Shown here piece after piece: positions 24,947-33,335 of a stretch of DNA of 64,000 nt. Position numbers and translations under genes: made by a program. Origin of the DNA: Cryptosporangium phraense (GTDB lineage Bacteria > Actinomycetota > Actinomycetes > Mycobacteriales > Cryptosporangiaceae). The stretch's first letter is position 1, and the number at the start of each line of letters is the position of its first letter. The notes beneath the pieces were generated by a model. That model was given only the letters and a program-made list of their open reading frames with translations. It searched no databases and was not told the DNA's origin. The DNA is taken from the NCBI RefSeq assembly GCF_006912135.1, contig NZ_VIRS01000006.1, positions 248,001 to 312,000 on the forward strand, read 5' to 3'.

Positions 24947-26131
24947 TCACGCGTCCCAGCGAACGGGCAGGTTCAGCAGACCGCGGAAGACCCAGCCGCC
25001 CCATCGGACCGGCACGGTCTCGTCGAGGCGGAGATTCGGCAGCCGACGCAGCAACGTCGGCATCGACACCGCGCCCACCTGAGCGCGCCCGATCCAGGTG
25101 CCAAGGCAATAGTGCGGTCCACCGCCGAAGGCCAGGTGCACACGGTTGGTGCGGTTGATGTCGAACGCGTCCGGGTCGGTGAAGACAGACTCGTCGCGGT
25201 TCGCCGACGCGAGGACGATGCCCAGCCGCGCACCGGCGGGAAGAATCACGCCACCTAACTCGGTCTCGACCGTGGTCTGACGCGGGTACATGCCGATCGG
25301 CGCCACCCAGCGCACGGTCTCCTCGAAGACGTCTTTGAAGCGGCCCGGGTCCGCATCCACGGCAGCACGTTGTTCGGGGTGGGTTAGCAGTGCATAGGTA
25401 CCGACGAGGGTGGCGTCGCGCGGTTCGTTCAAGCCACCGCCGATGAACATCTTCAGGTTGTCGCGGATCGACTGGTGACTGAGCGGATCCTCGGCGTGCA
25501 GCATCGCCGAGATGACCGAGTCGTCCGGGTGAGCGGTCAGGCGCTCGATCGCCGCGTCCACGGCGTTCTCGACGCCTCGGGCCGCCGCGTCGGCGCGCTG
25601 CCACACCGCGGGGTCGTCGCCGTAGTTGCCGTTGCCGTCCATCATGGCCTGCGACCATTCTTCGAGATCGGCCCCGGCTACCTCGGCGAGGCCGAGCACC
25701 GCGGCCAGCGACCTCGCGGCCAGCGGGGCGGCGTAATCGGTGAACAGGTCAGCTTCGCCGCGCTCGAGGAATCCGTCGATGAGTTCGTCGGCGATGCGCT
25801 GGAACACCGGGGTCCAGCGCTGCTTGACGATGCGGGGGCGGACGGCAGGTTCGGCGGCCTTCCGCTCGCGCAGGTGCTCCGCGCCGTCCTTGCGCAGCAT
25901 CGTGTGGCCCATGACCCGGGTCATCAGAGACGGGGACTCCGCTGCGCTGAAGATGTCCGGGTGCTTCTCGAGGTAGGCGATATCCGCGTGCCGTGTCACC
26001 AGGTAGCGGTTGGCCGCCGGGACCCAGGCGACCGGCTGCGTGGCACGCAGCCGGCGGTAGATCGGATACGGGTCCGACCAGAGCTGGTCGAGCTGGATCG
26101 TCTGGGCGAAGTCGTCGATGACCTGGGCCAT
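24947..26131 (-). CDS. Cytochrome P450 (class I, copy 1)
   Basis: A 394-aa soluble bacterial P450. The heme loop is FGGGPHYCLG (Cys ligand about residue 344). The K-helix ExxR is in FEETVRW. The I-helix region reads GGGLNEPRDAT in place of the common AGxDTT, with Asn/Glu near the oxygen site. This kind of I-helix is seen in P450s for aromatic O-demethylation such as the GcoA/CYP255 group, but that assignment needs a tree. GGAAG lies before the ATG. Ferredoxin and reductase follow directly. Confidence 0.9.
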   Translation of the reverse strand: MAQVIDDFAQTIQLDQLWSDPYPIYRRLRATQPVAWVPAANRYLVTRHADIAYLEKHPDIFSAAESPSLMTRVMGHTMLRKDGAEHLRERKAAEPAVRPRIVKQRWTPVFQRIADELIDGFLERGEADLFTDYAAPLAARSLAAVLGLAEVAGADLEEWSQAMMDGNGNYGDDPAVWQRADAAARGVENAVDAAIERLTAHPDDSVISAMLHAEDPLSHQSIRDNLKMFIGGGLNEPRDATLVGTYALLTHPEQRAAVDADPGRFKDVFEETVRWVAPIGMYPRQTTVETELGGVILPAGARLGIVLASANRDESVFTDPDAFDINRTNRVHLAFGGGPHYCLGTWIGRAQVGAVSMPTLLRRLPNLRLDETVPVRWGGWVFRGLLNLPVRWDA

Positions 26132-26225
26132 GGGAGCTTCCGATCGGTCGAGGGGATCAACTCACTGTGACTCGCCCAACCACGTGGGAAAAGCGCAGGT
26201 AACCGGGGTGATACCGCAGAAAAAC

Positions 26226-27158
26226 TCAGATAGGGACGTCGTCGGAGAGCGTCTCCTGGCAGAACGCGATCAGACTCGCGGCCCGCCGACTCAACCGCGT
26301 GTGGCGGGGCCAGGCGAGCAACACCGCGACCTCGTATCCGCGGAGTTCGGCGATGGCTCTGTGCACCACGGGCAGACCCTCGTAGGTGCGGTCGTTGGCC
26401 GGACGCTGGATCTGGACCGCATACCCCAGCCCGCGACCGACCAGAGACCGGGCGGTCTCGAAGCTGCTGGTGCGGTGTCGCACCAGGGGTTTGATGCCGG
26501 CGTCAGCGCACATCCGCAGTGTGTGGTGGGAGCTGGGTGAGGAGTCCAGCAGGATCATCGGTTCGTCGGCGAGGTCGCGTAGCGCGACCTCGTTCAGCGC
26601 GGCGAGCGGGTGCGCGGCGGGCAGCACGACGTGGGGGGCCCGCCGATACAGCTCCACCTGGACGATCTCCGGCTGGATCTCCATGTCGTAGAGCACCGCG
26701 AGGTCGAGTTCGCCGGTGAGTAGTGACTGTTGCAGAGCGTCCTGGGCGCCTTCGGTGAAGTCGACGGTCACCCGCGGGTGCCGCGTGCTGAAGCCGTGGA
26801 GCAGATGGGGCAGGACGGTCGGCGCGAGTGTCGGGTAGCAGCCCATGGCTAGGCGGCCGGAAAGCTCGTCCGGAGAGCCGGCGCTCTCGGCTTGCAATTC
26901 CGTCGCGTGGCGTAGCAGCGCGCGGGCGTGGTGCAGGACCTGGGTCCCACTGGGGGTGAGGGTGATGCCGTGGGCTTTCCGGCGCACGCACAGCTGGACT
27001 TTGAGGGCACGTTCCAGTTCGGTGATGGCCAGCGAGATGGCGGACTGGGAGACGTGCAGGCGCGCGGCGGCGCTGCTGATGGTGCCTTCTTCGGCAGCCA
27101 CGAGGAAGTAGGTCAGCTGCCGGAGAGAGAAGGCCGGGACAGCGTCGAGTTTGTCCAT
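26226..27158 (-). CDS. LysR-family regulator
   Basis: A 310-aa LysR-type regulator. The N-terminal helix-turn-helix includes TISSAAARLHVSQSAISLAITELE (about residues 27-50), followed by a two-lobe ligand domain (about 95-295). It is embedded in the catabolic operon, same strand, between homogentisate dioxygenase and a P450, rather than divergent from a target. The 94-base gap to the next gene may hold an internal promoter. The ligand is probably an aromatic acid. Confidence 0.9.
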   Translation of the reverse strand: MDKLDAVPAFSLRQLTYFLVAAEEGTISSAAARLHVSQSAISLAITELERALKVQLCVRRKAHGITLTPSGTQVLHHARALLRHATELQAESAGSPDELSGRLAMGCYPTLAPTVLPHLLHGFSTRHPRVTVDFTEGAQDALQQSLLTGELDLAVLYDMEIQPEIVQVELYRRAPHVVLPAAHPLAALNEVALRDLADEPMILLDSSPSSHHTLRMCADAGIKPLVRHRTSSFETARSLVGRGLGYAVQIQRPANDRTYEGLPVVHRAIAELRGYEVAVLLAWPRHTRLSRRAASLIAFCQETLSDDVPI

Positions 27159-27190
27159 GTGCCCCTGGCCTCCCTCCGGTAGTGCCGTGC

Positions 27191-28498
27191 TCAGCTGCTG
27201 AAGTTCTTCGTGATGCCGTGCCAGACGGCGTCGTAGTTCGGCTGCAGATGCGCCGCGCTTGCAGCGGCGGAGGTGAGGCGCAGCGGAAGGCGGGTTTCGA
27301 ACATGAACGCGAGCGTGTCGTCGATCTTCTGAGGAACCAGAGCGCGGGTACTGGCCTGCCGGTAGGTGGCCTCATCGGGGCCGTGCGAGGTGAACGAGTT
27401 GTGCAGGCTCGCCCCACCGGGCAGGAACCCCTCGGCCTTCGCGTCATAGACGCCGTGGACGAGGCCCATGTACTCGGTCATGATGTTGCGGTGGTACCAG
27501 GGCGGCCGGAACGTGTTCTCGCCGACCAGCCACCGCGGCGCGAAGATGACGAAGTCCGCATTCGCCGTCCCGGGGACCTCGCTGGGCGAGGTCAGGACCG
27601 TGTAGATGGATGGGTCAGGGTGGTCGAAGCTGACGGTTCCGACGACCATGAAGTTCGCGAGGTCGTACTTGTAGGGCGTGTAATTGCCGTGCCAGGCCAC
27701 GACGTCCAGCGGCGAGTGGTCGTATTCAGCTGACCAGAGCGTGCCGCCGTACTTCTGCACCACTTCGACGGCACCGGTGACATCCTCGAACGCGGCCTCG
27801 GGCGCGAGAAAGTCGCGGTGGTTGGCCAGTCCGTTGGCGCCGATCGGTCCGAGCTCCGGCAGCGTCAGCATCGCCCCGTAGTTCTCCAGGACATAGCCGC
27901 GTGCCCGGCCGTCGGGCAGCTCGACGCGCCAGCGGATTCCGCGGGGCACGACGGCGATTTCACCCGGCTTCACATGCAGGATGCCCAGTTCGGTGCGGAG
28001 CAGGAGGGCGCCTGCCTCGGGAACGAGGAGCATTTCGCCGTCCGCGTCGACGAAGTACCGGTCGACCATCGATTTCGAGGCCGCGTACTGGTGGATCGCT
28101 ACTCCGGTCTGCGCCTCCACGTCGCCGTTGGCGCCGATGGTGAACAACCCGTCGACGAAGTCGGCCTCGCCCGGCGGGAAAGGCATCGGATCCCAGCGCA
28201 GCCGGTTGGGGTCTAGCGGTACTTCCCGGAGTGGCGCGGCACGCACGCTGCCCGAGGCGATCGGAATGAATTTGCCGTGCGCCGCGGACGGGACGAGCCG
28301 ATAGACCCACGTGCGCCGGTTGGTGTTGCGAGGCGCGGTGAAGGCCGTTCCGCTGAGCTGCTCGGCGTACAAGCCCAGTGGTGCCCGCTGCGGCGAGTTA
28401 CGCCCCGGGGGAAGCGCGCCGGGGATCGCTTCGGTCACATGATGATTGCCGAAGCCCGCGAGATACCGCAGGTCGGTCGCAGTGTGTGTTCGAGTCAT
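27191..28498 (-). CDS. hmgA: Homogentisate 1,2-dioxygenase
   Basis: A 435-aa non-heme iron dioxygenase with the full family pattern: [15 protein letters not shown] at the start, [15 protein letters not shown], then the iron-binding region [12 protein letters not shown] (His and Glu) and the second His in [12 protein letters not shown]. It opens homogentisate to maleylacetoacetate. I prefer ATG at 28498 (AGGTG five bases away) over GTG at 28504. It lies 12 bases after fumarylacetoacetase. A maleylacetoacetate isomerase gene, the step between them, was not found in the window. Confidence 0.95.
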   Translation of the reverse strand: MTRTHTATDLRYLAGFGNHHVTEAIPGALPPGRNSPQRAPLGLYAEQLSGTAFTAPRNTNRRTWVYRLVPSAAHGKFIPIASGSVRAAPLREVPLDPNRLRWDPMPFPPGEADFVDGLFTIGANGDVEAQTGVAIHQYAASKSMVDRYFVDADGEMLLVPEAGALLLRTELGILHVKPGEIAVVPRGIRWRVELPDGRARGYVLENYGAMLTLPELGPIGANGLANHRDFLAPEAAFEDVTGAVEVVQKYGGTLWSAEYDHSPLDVVAWHGNYTPYKYDLANFMVVGTVSFDHPDPSIYTVLTSPSEVPGTANADFVIFAPRWLVGENTFRPPWYHRNIMTEYMGLVHGVYDAKAEGFLPGGASLHNSFTSHGPDEATYRQASTRALVPQKIDDTLAFMFETRLPLRLTSAAASAAHLQPNYDAVWHGITKNFSS

Positions 28499-28510
28499 AC
28501 GCACCTGCTT

Positions 28511-29656
28511 TCAGGACGTGGCGGGCAGGATGCGCCCGCAGACCGAGCCGAAGTCGACGAGCCCGCCGTCCGCGGCCGGCGCCGTGGCCGAAACGGTGAT
28601 CTCGTCGTGGTCGAGGAGAAAACCCCGCGCCGTCCCGTCCGGCAGCGTGAGGGGTCGCTCGCCGTTCCACGTCAGCTCCAGGAAACTGCCGAATCCCGAC
28701 TCGTCCCACGACGAGACGGTGCCGGTCCCGTAGAGATCACCTGTGCGCAGCGACGCGCCGTTGGACGTCATGTGCGCGAGCTGTTGGGCCGGCGTCCAGT
28801 ACATCGACGCGAACTCCGGCGTGGAGACGACGTGACCATTCAGGCGCAGTTCCAGCGCGATGTCATAGGAGAACGGTGCAGTGCCCTGCAGGTGCGGCAG
28901 CGGCATCGGCTCTTGCGGGGTGGGTGCGATCTTGGCCGCCGACAGCGCGTCGAGCGGTATCACCCAGGGGCTGATGGTGGTGGCGAACGACTTGCCGAGG
29001 AATGGTCCGAGGGGCACGTACTCCCACGCTTGGATGTCGCGTGCGCTCCAGTCCAGCAGCAGCACTGCACCGAATACGTGCTGTTCGAACTCGTCGACGG
29101 AAACTGTGGAGCCGAGCAGCGAACCCTCGCCGACGACGAATCCGAGTTCTACTTCGACGTCCAGCTTCACGGTGGGTGCGTACTGCGGCTCGCCGCCGGC
29201 TCCGATCTTGTACTGGCCTCGCGGCCGGTGGATCGGAGTGCCGTCCACGACCACGGTTCCCGCGCGGCCGTGGTAGCCGACTGGCAGATGCCGCCAGTTG
29301 GGTTTGAGCGGTTCCTCGCCTGGCCGGAGGATGCGCCCGGCGTTGCTCGCGTGTTCCAGCGAGGAGAAGAAGTCCACGAAGTCTGCGACGTCGATCGGGA
29401 GGTGTGTCTGTACGTCGCTGAGCGGGATGAGGTACCGATCGAGCAGCCCGGCCGGCACGAGATCGAGCAACCGTGCGCGTGTGCTGGACCAGAACTCGTG
29501 CCCGCGGGCGAGGAACGGGTTCAGCGTAGGGGCGTCGAACACCGCGTCGCCCAGAGCGGGCGCGAGGTCGAGCACCTGGCTACCTACCTTGGTACCGACA
29601 CGGGGCTCAGCATCGCCGACGGAGAAAATGCCCAGCGGTAACGTTGCCGATGTCAT
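28511..29656 (-). CDS. fahA: Fumarylacetoacetase
   Basis: A 381-aa fumarylacetoacetase, close to normal length, with the N-terminal SH3-like domain (about 1-100) and a catalytic domain. Landmarks: PVGYHGRAGT, the metal ligands in DVEVELGFVVGEG, and LLDWSARDIQAWEYVPLGPF with KSFATTISPW. It splits fumarylacetoacetate into fumarate and acetoacetate. It overlaps the SDR gene upstream by ATGA and precedes hmgA. The acetoacetate made here is the natural substrate of the ligase at 11935. Confidence 0.94.
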   Translation of the reverse strand: MTSATLPLGIFSVGDAEPRVGTKVGSQVLDLAPALGDAVFDAPTLNPFLARGHEFWSSTRARLLDLVPAGLLDRYLIPLSDVQTHLPIDVADFVDFFSSLEHASNAGRILRPGEEPLKPNWRHLPVGYHGRAGTVVVDGTPIHRPRGQYKIGAGGEPQYAPTVKLDVEVELGFVVGEGSLLGSTVSVDEFEQHVFGAVLLLDWSARDIQAWEYVPLGPFLGKSFATTISPWVIPLDALSAAKIAPTPQEPMPLPHLQGTAPFSYDIALELRLNGHVVSTPEFASMYWTPAQQLAHMTSNGASLRTGDLYGTGTVSSWDESGFGSFLELTWNGERPLTLPDGTARGFLLDHDEITVSATAPAADGGLVDFGSVCGRILPATS

Positions 29657-30426
29657 AGGTGCTTGCCGCCGTCGATGACCAGCGTCGTGCCGGTCGAGAC
29701 ACGGAAGTGCGTCACGGCGCCGATGATGCTGACCGCGACGTCGTCGGGATGTACGACGACCTGCAGCGGCGTGGTGCGCGCTTGAGCCAGCACCGCGTCG
29801 CTGCCCCGGCCGGGCACGAACCCGGTGTCTACGGCGGCCGGCGCCACACCGAGCACCCGTACCGCAGGCCCGAGGGCTCGGCCCAGCGACAGGGTGAGGT
29901 TGTCCAACGCCGCTTTCGCCGCGCAGTAGGCGATGTTGCTACCCGAACCGGTTGTCCCCGAGATCGAGGACACGTTGACCACGATGCCGTCTCCGGTCGC
30001 TGCCAGCAGCGGCGCGAACGCCCGGACAGTGGCGAAGGGGCCACGGACGTTGATCCGCAGCAGGGAGTCGAAGAGCTCATCGTCCAACGCATCGAGGTCA
30101 CTGTGGGCGATCTTCTGCGTCACGCCGGCAGAGTTGACCAGCACGTCGCATCGGCCATATTCGCGTTCGACGAGCTGGGCTACCTCAGTTAGCCGGGCGG
30201 AGTCCTCGATCGGTATCGGCTCGTGCCGGTGGCCGTTCCCGGGGAGGGCCGCGACCACACCGGCGGCCCGGTCGGCTCCGTGGTGGTAGCCCACCACAAC
30301 CGACGCGCCCTGCTCGGCCAGGCGATGGGCGGTGGCCGCGCCGATGCCGCTGCTCGCGCCGGTCACCACCGCGACTTTGCCTACGAGGGGCAGGACGCCG
30401 AGGCCGCCGCTCCGTACATCGTTCAT
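29653..30426 (-). CDS. Short-chain dehydrogenase/reductase
   Basis: A 257-aa classical SDR. The cofactor motif TGASSGIGAATAHRLAEQG is at about residues 20-38, NSAG is near 98, the catalytic Ser is in VNVSSISG, and YxxxK is AYCAAKAALD near 167-171. The order of charged residues does not settle NAD versus NADP. GGGAG precedes the ATG. It sits between a P450 and fumarylacetoacetase, so it may oxidise an alcohol made by the P450 on the way to homogentisate or a related acid. Confidence 0.9.
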   Translation of the reverse strand: MNDVRSGGLGVLPLVGKVAVVTGASSGIGAATAHRLAEQGASVVVGYHHGADRAAGVVAALPGNGHRHEPIPIEDSARLTEVAQLVEREYGRCDVLVNSAGVTQKIAHSDLDALDDELFDSLLRINVRGPFATVRAFAPLLAATGDGIVVNVSSISGTTGSGSNIAYCAAKAALDNLTLSLGRALGPAVRVLGVAPAAVDTGFVPGRGSDAVLAQARTTPLQVVVHPDDVAVSIIGAVTHFRVSTGTTLVIDGGKHL

Positions 30427-30464
30427 GCATTAACTCCCGGAGAATCGGTGAGGTGGCGGCACGG

Positions 30465-31670
30465 TCAGCGCGGCGTGAAGCGGACCGGCAGCCGTTCCAC
30501 GCCATGGTGGTGGCCTCCGCCGGTCAGTCCAGTGACCGTCGGCTCGCCGTCGAGTTCGTATTCGCCGATGCGGTCCAGCAGAATCCGCAGCGCGGTCTGC
30601 AGTTCGGTCTTGGCCAGGTACTGCCCGATGCAGGCATGGGTTCCGGCGCCGAACGTGACGTGTTCACGAGCGTTCGCGCGGGTGAAGTCAGCCCGGTGCG
30701 GATTGGGGAACTTCTCCGGATCCCGGTTGGCTGCGCCCCAGCCGAGAAGAACGGGCTCTCCGGCCTTGATCGCGGTTTCGGCGATGGTGGTGTCGGCGGT
30801 CGCGTCGCGCCGGAAATTGTGCAGCGGCGCATAGAGGCGGAGCAATTCGTCGACGGCCGACGGAATCAGCTCTGGGTCGCCGATAAGTTCCCGCCGCTGG
30901 TCCGGGTTGCGGGCGAGATGCAACATCATGCTTCCCAGGACCAGAATCGTCGTGTCATGGCCACCGAAGGAAAGGGTGAACATGATGCGGGCGATCATCG
31001 CGGTGGAGCCGTCCCATTCACCGAAGTCGGCTTGGACGAGCGTGGTAATCAGGTCGTCGGCCGGTTGCTGGCGGCGCCGTTCGACGAGCTCTTCCCAGCG
31101 ACCGAGCATCCGGTCCAGCGCGAGTGCCGCGTCCGGGGATCCACTCGCGCAGGCGAGGAACTCGAAGGCATCGTTCCGCACCCGGGTGCGGTCTTCGGGG
31201 CTGAGCCCGAACACCTCGCCGATCACGGTCAGCGGGAGCGGCTCGGCGAACTGGCTGATGAGGTCGGCGCGGCCGTCGTCGATGAAGTCGTCGACCAGCC
31301 CGTTGACGATCTCGCTGATGCGAGGCGCCCACTTTCTGGCCGTAACCGCGTTGAACGTGCGGGCGAGGATCTTGCGGTACGTCTGGTGTTCCGGGTCGTC
31401 CATCTCCAGCAGCGGCAGACGCCGCTCGGAGATCGCGGGGAGGAAAACCCCTTTGGCCGACGAGAAGGTGGCCGAGTTGAGCGCGACGGATCGCACGTCG
31501 GCGTACCGGGTCAGCAACCAGTAGCCGCCGTGATTCGATCCGTGGCTCACCGGGCACCGGGAGCGCACAGAGTCATACCTGGTGTGTAAGTTCTCCGCGG
31601 TGATGCTCGGGTCATGGGGATCGAATTCTTCAGCGGGTCCCGAGCGCGTCGGCTCGGCTGAGGTCGTCAT
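30465..31670 (-). CDS. Cytochrome P450 (class I, copy 2)
   Basis: A 401-aa soluble P450 with the I-helix LSFGGHDTTI, K-helix region VDELLRLYAPLHNFRR (ExxR) and heme loop FGAGTHACIGQYLA. AGGAGG lies upstream of the ATG at 31670; the open frame continues further left without support. It belongs to a different P450 subgroup from the gene at 24947 because the I-helix is canonical here. A dedicated ferredoxin gene lies 53 bases upstream, but no second reductase exists, so both P450s probably share the one at 23392. Confidence 0.9.
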   Translation of the reverse strand: MTTSAEPTRSGPAEEFDPHDPSITAENLHTRYDSVRSRCPVSHGSNHGGYWLLTRYADVRSVALNSATFSSAKGVFLPAISERRLPLLEMDDPEHQTYRKILARTFNAVTARKWAPRISEIVNGLVDDFIDDGRADLISQFAEPLPLTVIGEVFGLSPEDRTRVRNDAFEFLACASGSPDAALALDRMLGRWEELVERRRQQPADDLITTLVQADFGEWDGSTAMIARIMFTLSFGGHDTTILVLGSMMLHLARNPDQRRELIGDPELIPSAVDELLRLYAPLHNFRRDATADTTIAETAIKAGEPVLLGWGAANRDPEKFPNPHRADFTRANAREHVTFGAGTHACIGQYLAKTELQTALRILLDRIGEYELDGEPTVTGLTGGGHHHGVERLPVRFTPR

Positions 31671-31723
31671 TGCTCGTCCTCCTGGCGTGGTCGGCTCCTG
31701 GCAGGTCGGATGACCGGGGTCGT

Positions 31724-32047
31724 TCATAATTGCGTGGGAGGTAGATCGACGACGATTTCGTCGAGTTCGTCGTCGATCACGATTTGACATCCGAGCCTGC
31801 TGCGCTCGGTCCGCTGCGCCGCAGCGCCGTCAAGCATTTCGTCCTCGTCGTCGCTCATTGTCGGCAGACGGTCGAGGTAGTCGCTGCGCACGTAAACGTG
31901 ACATGTGGCGCACATAGCGTTTCCGCCGCACTCGCCAACAATTCCCGGAACATTATTGACTAGGGCGGCGAGCATGACGGAGACCGGATCGTTGGCGTTG
32001 ACCGCATACGTTGATCCATCCGGATGGTTGTACGTGATTTTCGCCAT
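31724..32047 (-). CDS. 2Fe-2S ferredoxin (P450 partner, copy 2)
   Basis: A 107-aa ferredoxin with cluster Cys at 40, 46, 49 and 87, the same positions as in the ferredoxin at 24615. It also shares ECGGNAMCATCHV and SDDEDEMLD with that protein. AGGAGAAGG precedes the ATG. It is the first gene of the leftward ~10.4-kb operon that ends at 21626. Confidence 0.93.
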   Translation of the reverse strand: MAKITYNHPDGSTYAVNANDPVSVMLAALVNNVPGIVGECGGNAMCATCHVYVRSDYLDRLPTMSDDEDEMLDGAAAQRTERSRLGCQIVIDDELDEIVVDLPPTQL

Positions 32048-32570
32048 TAATCCTTCTCCTGGTCCGTTCGGGGAATGGTGGGTCCGTCATCTCGAGCGAT
32101 CGGCGCGTACATATTGCGACGGATGAAGCCGACCTGGATGTATCGGCGAGTGGGTCGGTCGGAGCCCGCCGCGGGCGTGGGAGGTGGCCACGAGTCGTCG
32201 CGGGTGCGGGCGTCAGCCGCCGCTCGTCGCTCGCCCGCGCGTTCGGTGCTTTCCGCTCCACGGCTGGATGGCAGTCACCACGCGTCTCCTTTGACGTCGG
32301 ACCGGTGTGGCAGGCGTGTCCTCGCAGCCCGGGCGTCTGCTGGGGAGCTCCTGCGGCCTCGATGAGGCGCTTCGGATGCTAAACGATCCGTATCGTATCC
32401 GTCGAGGGTTGCGCGTTCCGGCGGGGCGCTTTCGGGTGCGAAGTTGCTCGATATCAACCGTAATTTTCCTAAACTAGTCATTCGTGTGAAAGCGGCGGAC
32501 CGGTGTCGCGCGGCGTCTGGTTTAGGTCGCTGTGCGTGCGGCAGGCCGGGTCTCGGTATTGTTCGGTGCC
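32048..32570. other. Divergent regulatory region with operator C
   Basis: 523 bases lie between the ferredoxin and the second TetR gene. Operator C is at 32389-32398. The stretch 32440-32485 is locally AT-rich and could hold the TetR promoter. No convincing gene was seen. Confidence 0.55.
32389..32398. promoter_or_regulatory. TetR-type operator, site C
   Basis: CGTATCGTAT, embedded in the inverted repeat ACGAT-CCGT-ATCGT (32383-32396). It lies between the divergent TetR gene and the ferredoxin-P450-homogentisate operon. Together with sites A and B it marks all three catabolic promoters. Confidence 0.58.
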
Positions 32571-33179
32571 ATGGCGGTGCGGAGCGAAACCAGCCGCCGG
32601 GCTCTGCTGCAAGCGACGATGGAGCTTCTGGATGCCGACGGGCCTCAATCCGTCTCGTTACAGAAACTCTCCATCGAAGCGATAGCCAGGCGCGCCGGCG
32701 TGGGCAAGATGACCATCTACCGGTGGTGGCCCAGCAAGGCGGCGCTGGTCATCGACTCCTTCATCGACAACCACCTGGTGCAGACAACCGTCGACGAGAC
32801 GCTCCCGCCGCTCGACGCGCTTCGTGAACACCTGCGCTCGGTGACCCGTATCTACGCCGGCCCCGAGGGTCGGCTGGTCACGCAGCTCATCGCCGAGTGC
32901 CAGTACGACGAAGCAACGTTGCGCGAGTTCCGCGAGCGATTCTGGGACGACCGACACGAGACGGTGCTAGGTCTGGTCCGTCGCTGCATGGCTGAGGGCG
33001 CCATGCGATCGGATGTCAGCCCCGAGGTAGCGGCCGAACTCATCTATTCTCCGCTCTACCAGCGCATGCTCCTCAAGTTGGGACCGCTGGACGTGGCGGC
33101 GGCCGACGAAATTCTCGACGTCGTTCTGCGAGGGCTGGCCCCCGCCGCGACGTCATCGAAGGTGCACTCCGACCACTAG
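32571..33179 (+). CDS. TetR-family regulator (copy 2)
   Basis: A 202-aa TetR repressor, a close paralog of the one at 16352. The DNA-binding domain (residues 10-55) includes IARRAGVGKMTIYRWWPSKAALVI. I chose the ATG at 32571, which matches the paralog's start (MAVRSE). It is divergent from the long catabolic operon and has operator C in front of it. Two regulators with the same recognition helix could give graded or ligand-specific control of one regulon. Confidence 0.92.
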   Translation: MAVRSETSRRALLQATMELLDADGPQSVSLQKLSIEAIARRAGVGKMTIYRWWPSKAALVIDSFIDNHLVQTTVDETLPPLDALREHLRSVTRIYAGPEGRLVTQLIAECQYDEATLREFRERFWDDRHETVLGLVRRCMAEGAMRSDVSPEVAAELIYSPLYQRMLLKLGPLDVAAADEILDVVLRGLAPAATSSKVHSDH

Positions 33180-33198
33180 GGCCTGTCTGGCCCGTCCC

Positions 33199-33231
33199 CG
33201 ATATCTATTCAAACTCGGTGAATAGATATCG
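33199..33231. promoter_or_regulatory. Perfect 13-bp AT-rich inverted repeat
   Basis: CGATATCTATTCA (33199-33211) and its exact reverse complement (33219-33231) flank a seven-base spacer. It is AT-rich in a GC-rich context, follows the TetR stop by 19 bases, and ends four bases before a possible -35 box. It could be an operator for the next gene or a terminator of the TetR gene; the lack of a T run and the position favour an operator. Confidence 0.5.
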
Positions 33232-33234
33232 ATC

Positions 33235-33264
33235 TTGACGCCGAAACGACGCTGGCCGTAACTT
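33235..33264 (+). promoter_or_regulatory. Possible promoter of Sde182-like gene
   Basis: TTGACG (33235-33240) and TAACTT (33259-33264) are separated by 18 bases, about 70 bases before the ATG at 33336. The hexamers are close to housekeeping sigma consensus. This is a pattern match only. Confidence 0.35.
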
Positions 33265-33335
33265 GTGAACCCCTGAATGCCGAACAGGATTTGCACTTCT
33301 ATGCCGTATTCGGCGATCCCAATGGCGGGAGAAGT

